From NCBI GenBank assembly GCA_945901125.1, contig CAMDKD010000020.1, positions 1 to 50,140 of the forward strand: a stretch of 50,140 bases of DNA, given 5' to 3'. The position numbers were made by a program, and so were the translations under genes. The notes beneath the pieces were generated by a model. It worked only from the letters and a program-made list of their open reading frames with translations, did no database searches and was not told the DNA's origin. The stretch is from Bordetella parapertussis. Lineage in GTDB: Bacteria > Pseudomonadota > Gammaproteobacteria > Burkholderiales > Burkholderiaceae_C. Of this stretch, positions 49,271-50,140 are shown piece after piece (the stretch's first letter is position 1; each line of letters starts with the position of its first letter).

Positions 49271-50140
49271 TCAACCCGGCAGGCTGCTGACTGCTGTCTC
49301 ATAGTTATCAGGATCTGAACTCAGCGGTGCCGGTAGGTATTTCAAGGCCAAGGATTGGAATTCTTGCAGTTGAGCATTTGATACGCCTTCATCAATAAGA
49401 ATGTCAGCAACCTCAGCGGCAACCGACAACGCTAATTTTGAATCAAGAAATAACCAGCGCGACCTGCGTGCCAACACATCTTCCACCGTTCTGGCAGATT
49501 CGTAGCGCGCAGCAAAACGCACCATGGCTTCACTGAATCCGGGCAACAACCAGTGCTCAGCGCCAGGCAGGCTGTTCACGCTGCTTTCCTCATCGCCATA
49601 CAAATGTATTCCCTGGGACAAGGTCAGCGACACAGCGGGTTTACCGGTCTGAGCGCAGCCCATGAATGTCACGGCTGTGTCAATGGAAATTTTTTCAGGC
49701 TGCAATAGTTTGCTTTTGATACCGTGTAACAAAACATCCTCTGCCATGGCTTTATAGGTTGTCCACTTACCGCCAGTGACGGTCAATAATCCGGTGCTGC
49801 TCAAACCGATGAAATGGTCTCTGCTTAATTTCCCCGTAGCCACTTGTTGATGCTTATTCTTCATAACCAAGGGACGCAAACCTACCCATACACTGCACAC
49901 ATCGCTGCGCTTGGGCGGGCGCGTCAAATACCTTGCAGCTTCAGTCAATATGAATGAAATTTCTTGCTCATAGGCCAAAGGCTCTTGCGGTATATCGGTT
50001 CGCGGTGTATCCGTCGTGCCCAGAATAATCTTGCCTAGCCATGGAATGGCAAACAACATGCGTTTATCCCGGGTATCAGGTATGAGCAATGCATGCTCTG
50101 AGGGTAAAAATTCTTTGTCGACCACCAGATGCACGCCTTG
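49271..50140 (-). CDS. glpD: Aerobic glycerol-3-phosphate dehydrogenase (partial, C-terminal part)
   Basis: The gene enters from the right edge; about 290 C-terminal residues are visible and the frame stays open to the last base. GlpD features are HLVVDKEFLPSEHALLIPDT, MLFAIPWLGKIILGTTDTPR, VCSVWVGLRPLV and LLTVTGGKWTTYKAMAEDVL (FAD-domain glycine motif). The alpha-helical C-terminal cap contains VEDVLARRSRWLFLD. The enzyme oxidises sn-glycerol 3-phosphate to dihydroxyacetone phosphate at the membrane and reduces quinone. It lies 60 bases beyond the start of the enolase-superfamily gene on the same strand and is probably a separate unit upstream. Confidence 0.93.
   Translation of the reverse strand, partial: QGVHLVVDKEFLPSEHALLIPDTRDKRMLFAIPWLGKIILGTTDTPRTDIPQEPLAYEQEISFILTEAARYLTRPPKRSDVCSVWVGLRPLVMKNKHQQVATGKLSRDHFIGLSSTGLLTVTGGKWTTYKAMAEDVLLHGIKSKLLQPEKISIDTAVTFMGCAQTGKPAVSLTLSQGIHLYGDEESSVNSLPGAEHWLLPGFSEAMVRFAARYESARTVEDVLARRSRWLFLDSKLALSVAAEVADILIDEGVSNAQLQEFQSLALKYLPAPLSSDPDNYETAVSSLPG

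Noticed and set aside
1..50140. CRISPR arrays, tRNA or rRNA genes, insertion sequences, phage genes
   Set aside because: No repeated spaced units, cloverleaf-like sequence, transposase or integrase frames were recognised. A covariance-model scan would be needed to exclude small RNAs.

Overview
The window looks like chromosome of a Gram-negative aerobic betaproteobacterium, most likely Burkholderiales. This rests on gene content (Liv-type ABC transporter, RND pump, fused indolepyruvate:ferredoxin oxidoreductase, BKACE/DUF849, CaiB, TauD and PhyH enzymes, PQQ dehydrogenases, SHP/DHC cytochromes), not on a marker gene. No rRNA, tRNA, CRISPR array, insertion sequence or phage gene was seen. Bases 1 to about 28,700 are visibly more AT-rich and have AT-rich spacers. 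From the rsmH-like gene at 28,789 onward the DNA is clearly more GC-rich.

Layout. 1-7.5 kb: N-terminal half of a PQQ alcohol dehydrogenase, a 7TM/PP2C phosphatase, an MFS transporter with an epoxide hydrolase, an alpha/beta-hydrolase remnant and a zinc alcohol dehydrogenase. 7.5-12 kb: RND pump and its adaptor. 12.1-16 kb: FixJ-like response regulator, divergent from a RodZ-like HTH protein overlapping an mreB, followed by a membrane histidine kinase. 16-22.1 kb: a tight minus-strand operon. It encodes a SiaB-type kinase, a SiaC-type phosphoprotein, a class III adenylate cyclase, two stand-alone cyclic-nucleotide-binding (CNB) domain proteins and a class I cyclic-nucleotide phosphodiesterase, then a 2-keto-4-pentenoate hydratase-like enzyme and a PQQ-type dehydrogenase/cytochrome c fusion. 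22.5-27.1 kb: five-gene branched-chain-amino-acid-type ABC transporter. 27.1-28.6 kb: SHP, diheme cytochrome c and cytochrome b561.

28.8-50.1 kb: an rsmH paralogue, a methyltransferase, then a catabolic region. PhyH dioxygenase, MHS transporter and BKACE enzyme lie on plus. A fused 2-oxoacid:ferredoxin oxidoreductase faces away from an enolase-superfamily enzyme and an Lrp regulator. EamA exporter, DSP phosphatase and YbaK follow. A six-gene minus-strand operon (second enolase-superfamily enzyme, crotonase, NosR-like membrane flavo-iron-sulfur protein, zinc dehydrogenase, CaiB transferase, TauD dioxygenase) comes next, then glpD at the edge. These enzymes would fit degradation of a hydroxy acid through 2-oxo acid and CoA-ester intermediates; the substrate is unknown.

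The best candidate for an undescribed system is the 18.4-22.1 kb module. It pairs Sia-type partner-switch proteins with cAMP synthesis, binding and breakdown genes, where the known Pseudomonas Sia system uses a diguanylate cyclase. The 7TM/PP2C phosphatase at 1.2-3.4 kb is a possible sensor phosphatase for it. The MreB/HTH pair beside a two-component system is the second candidate.
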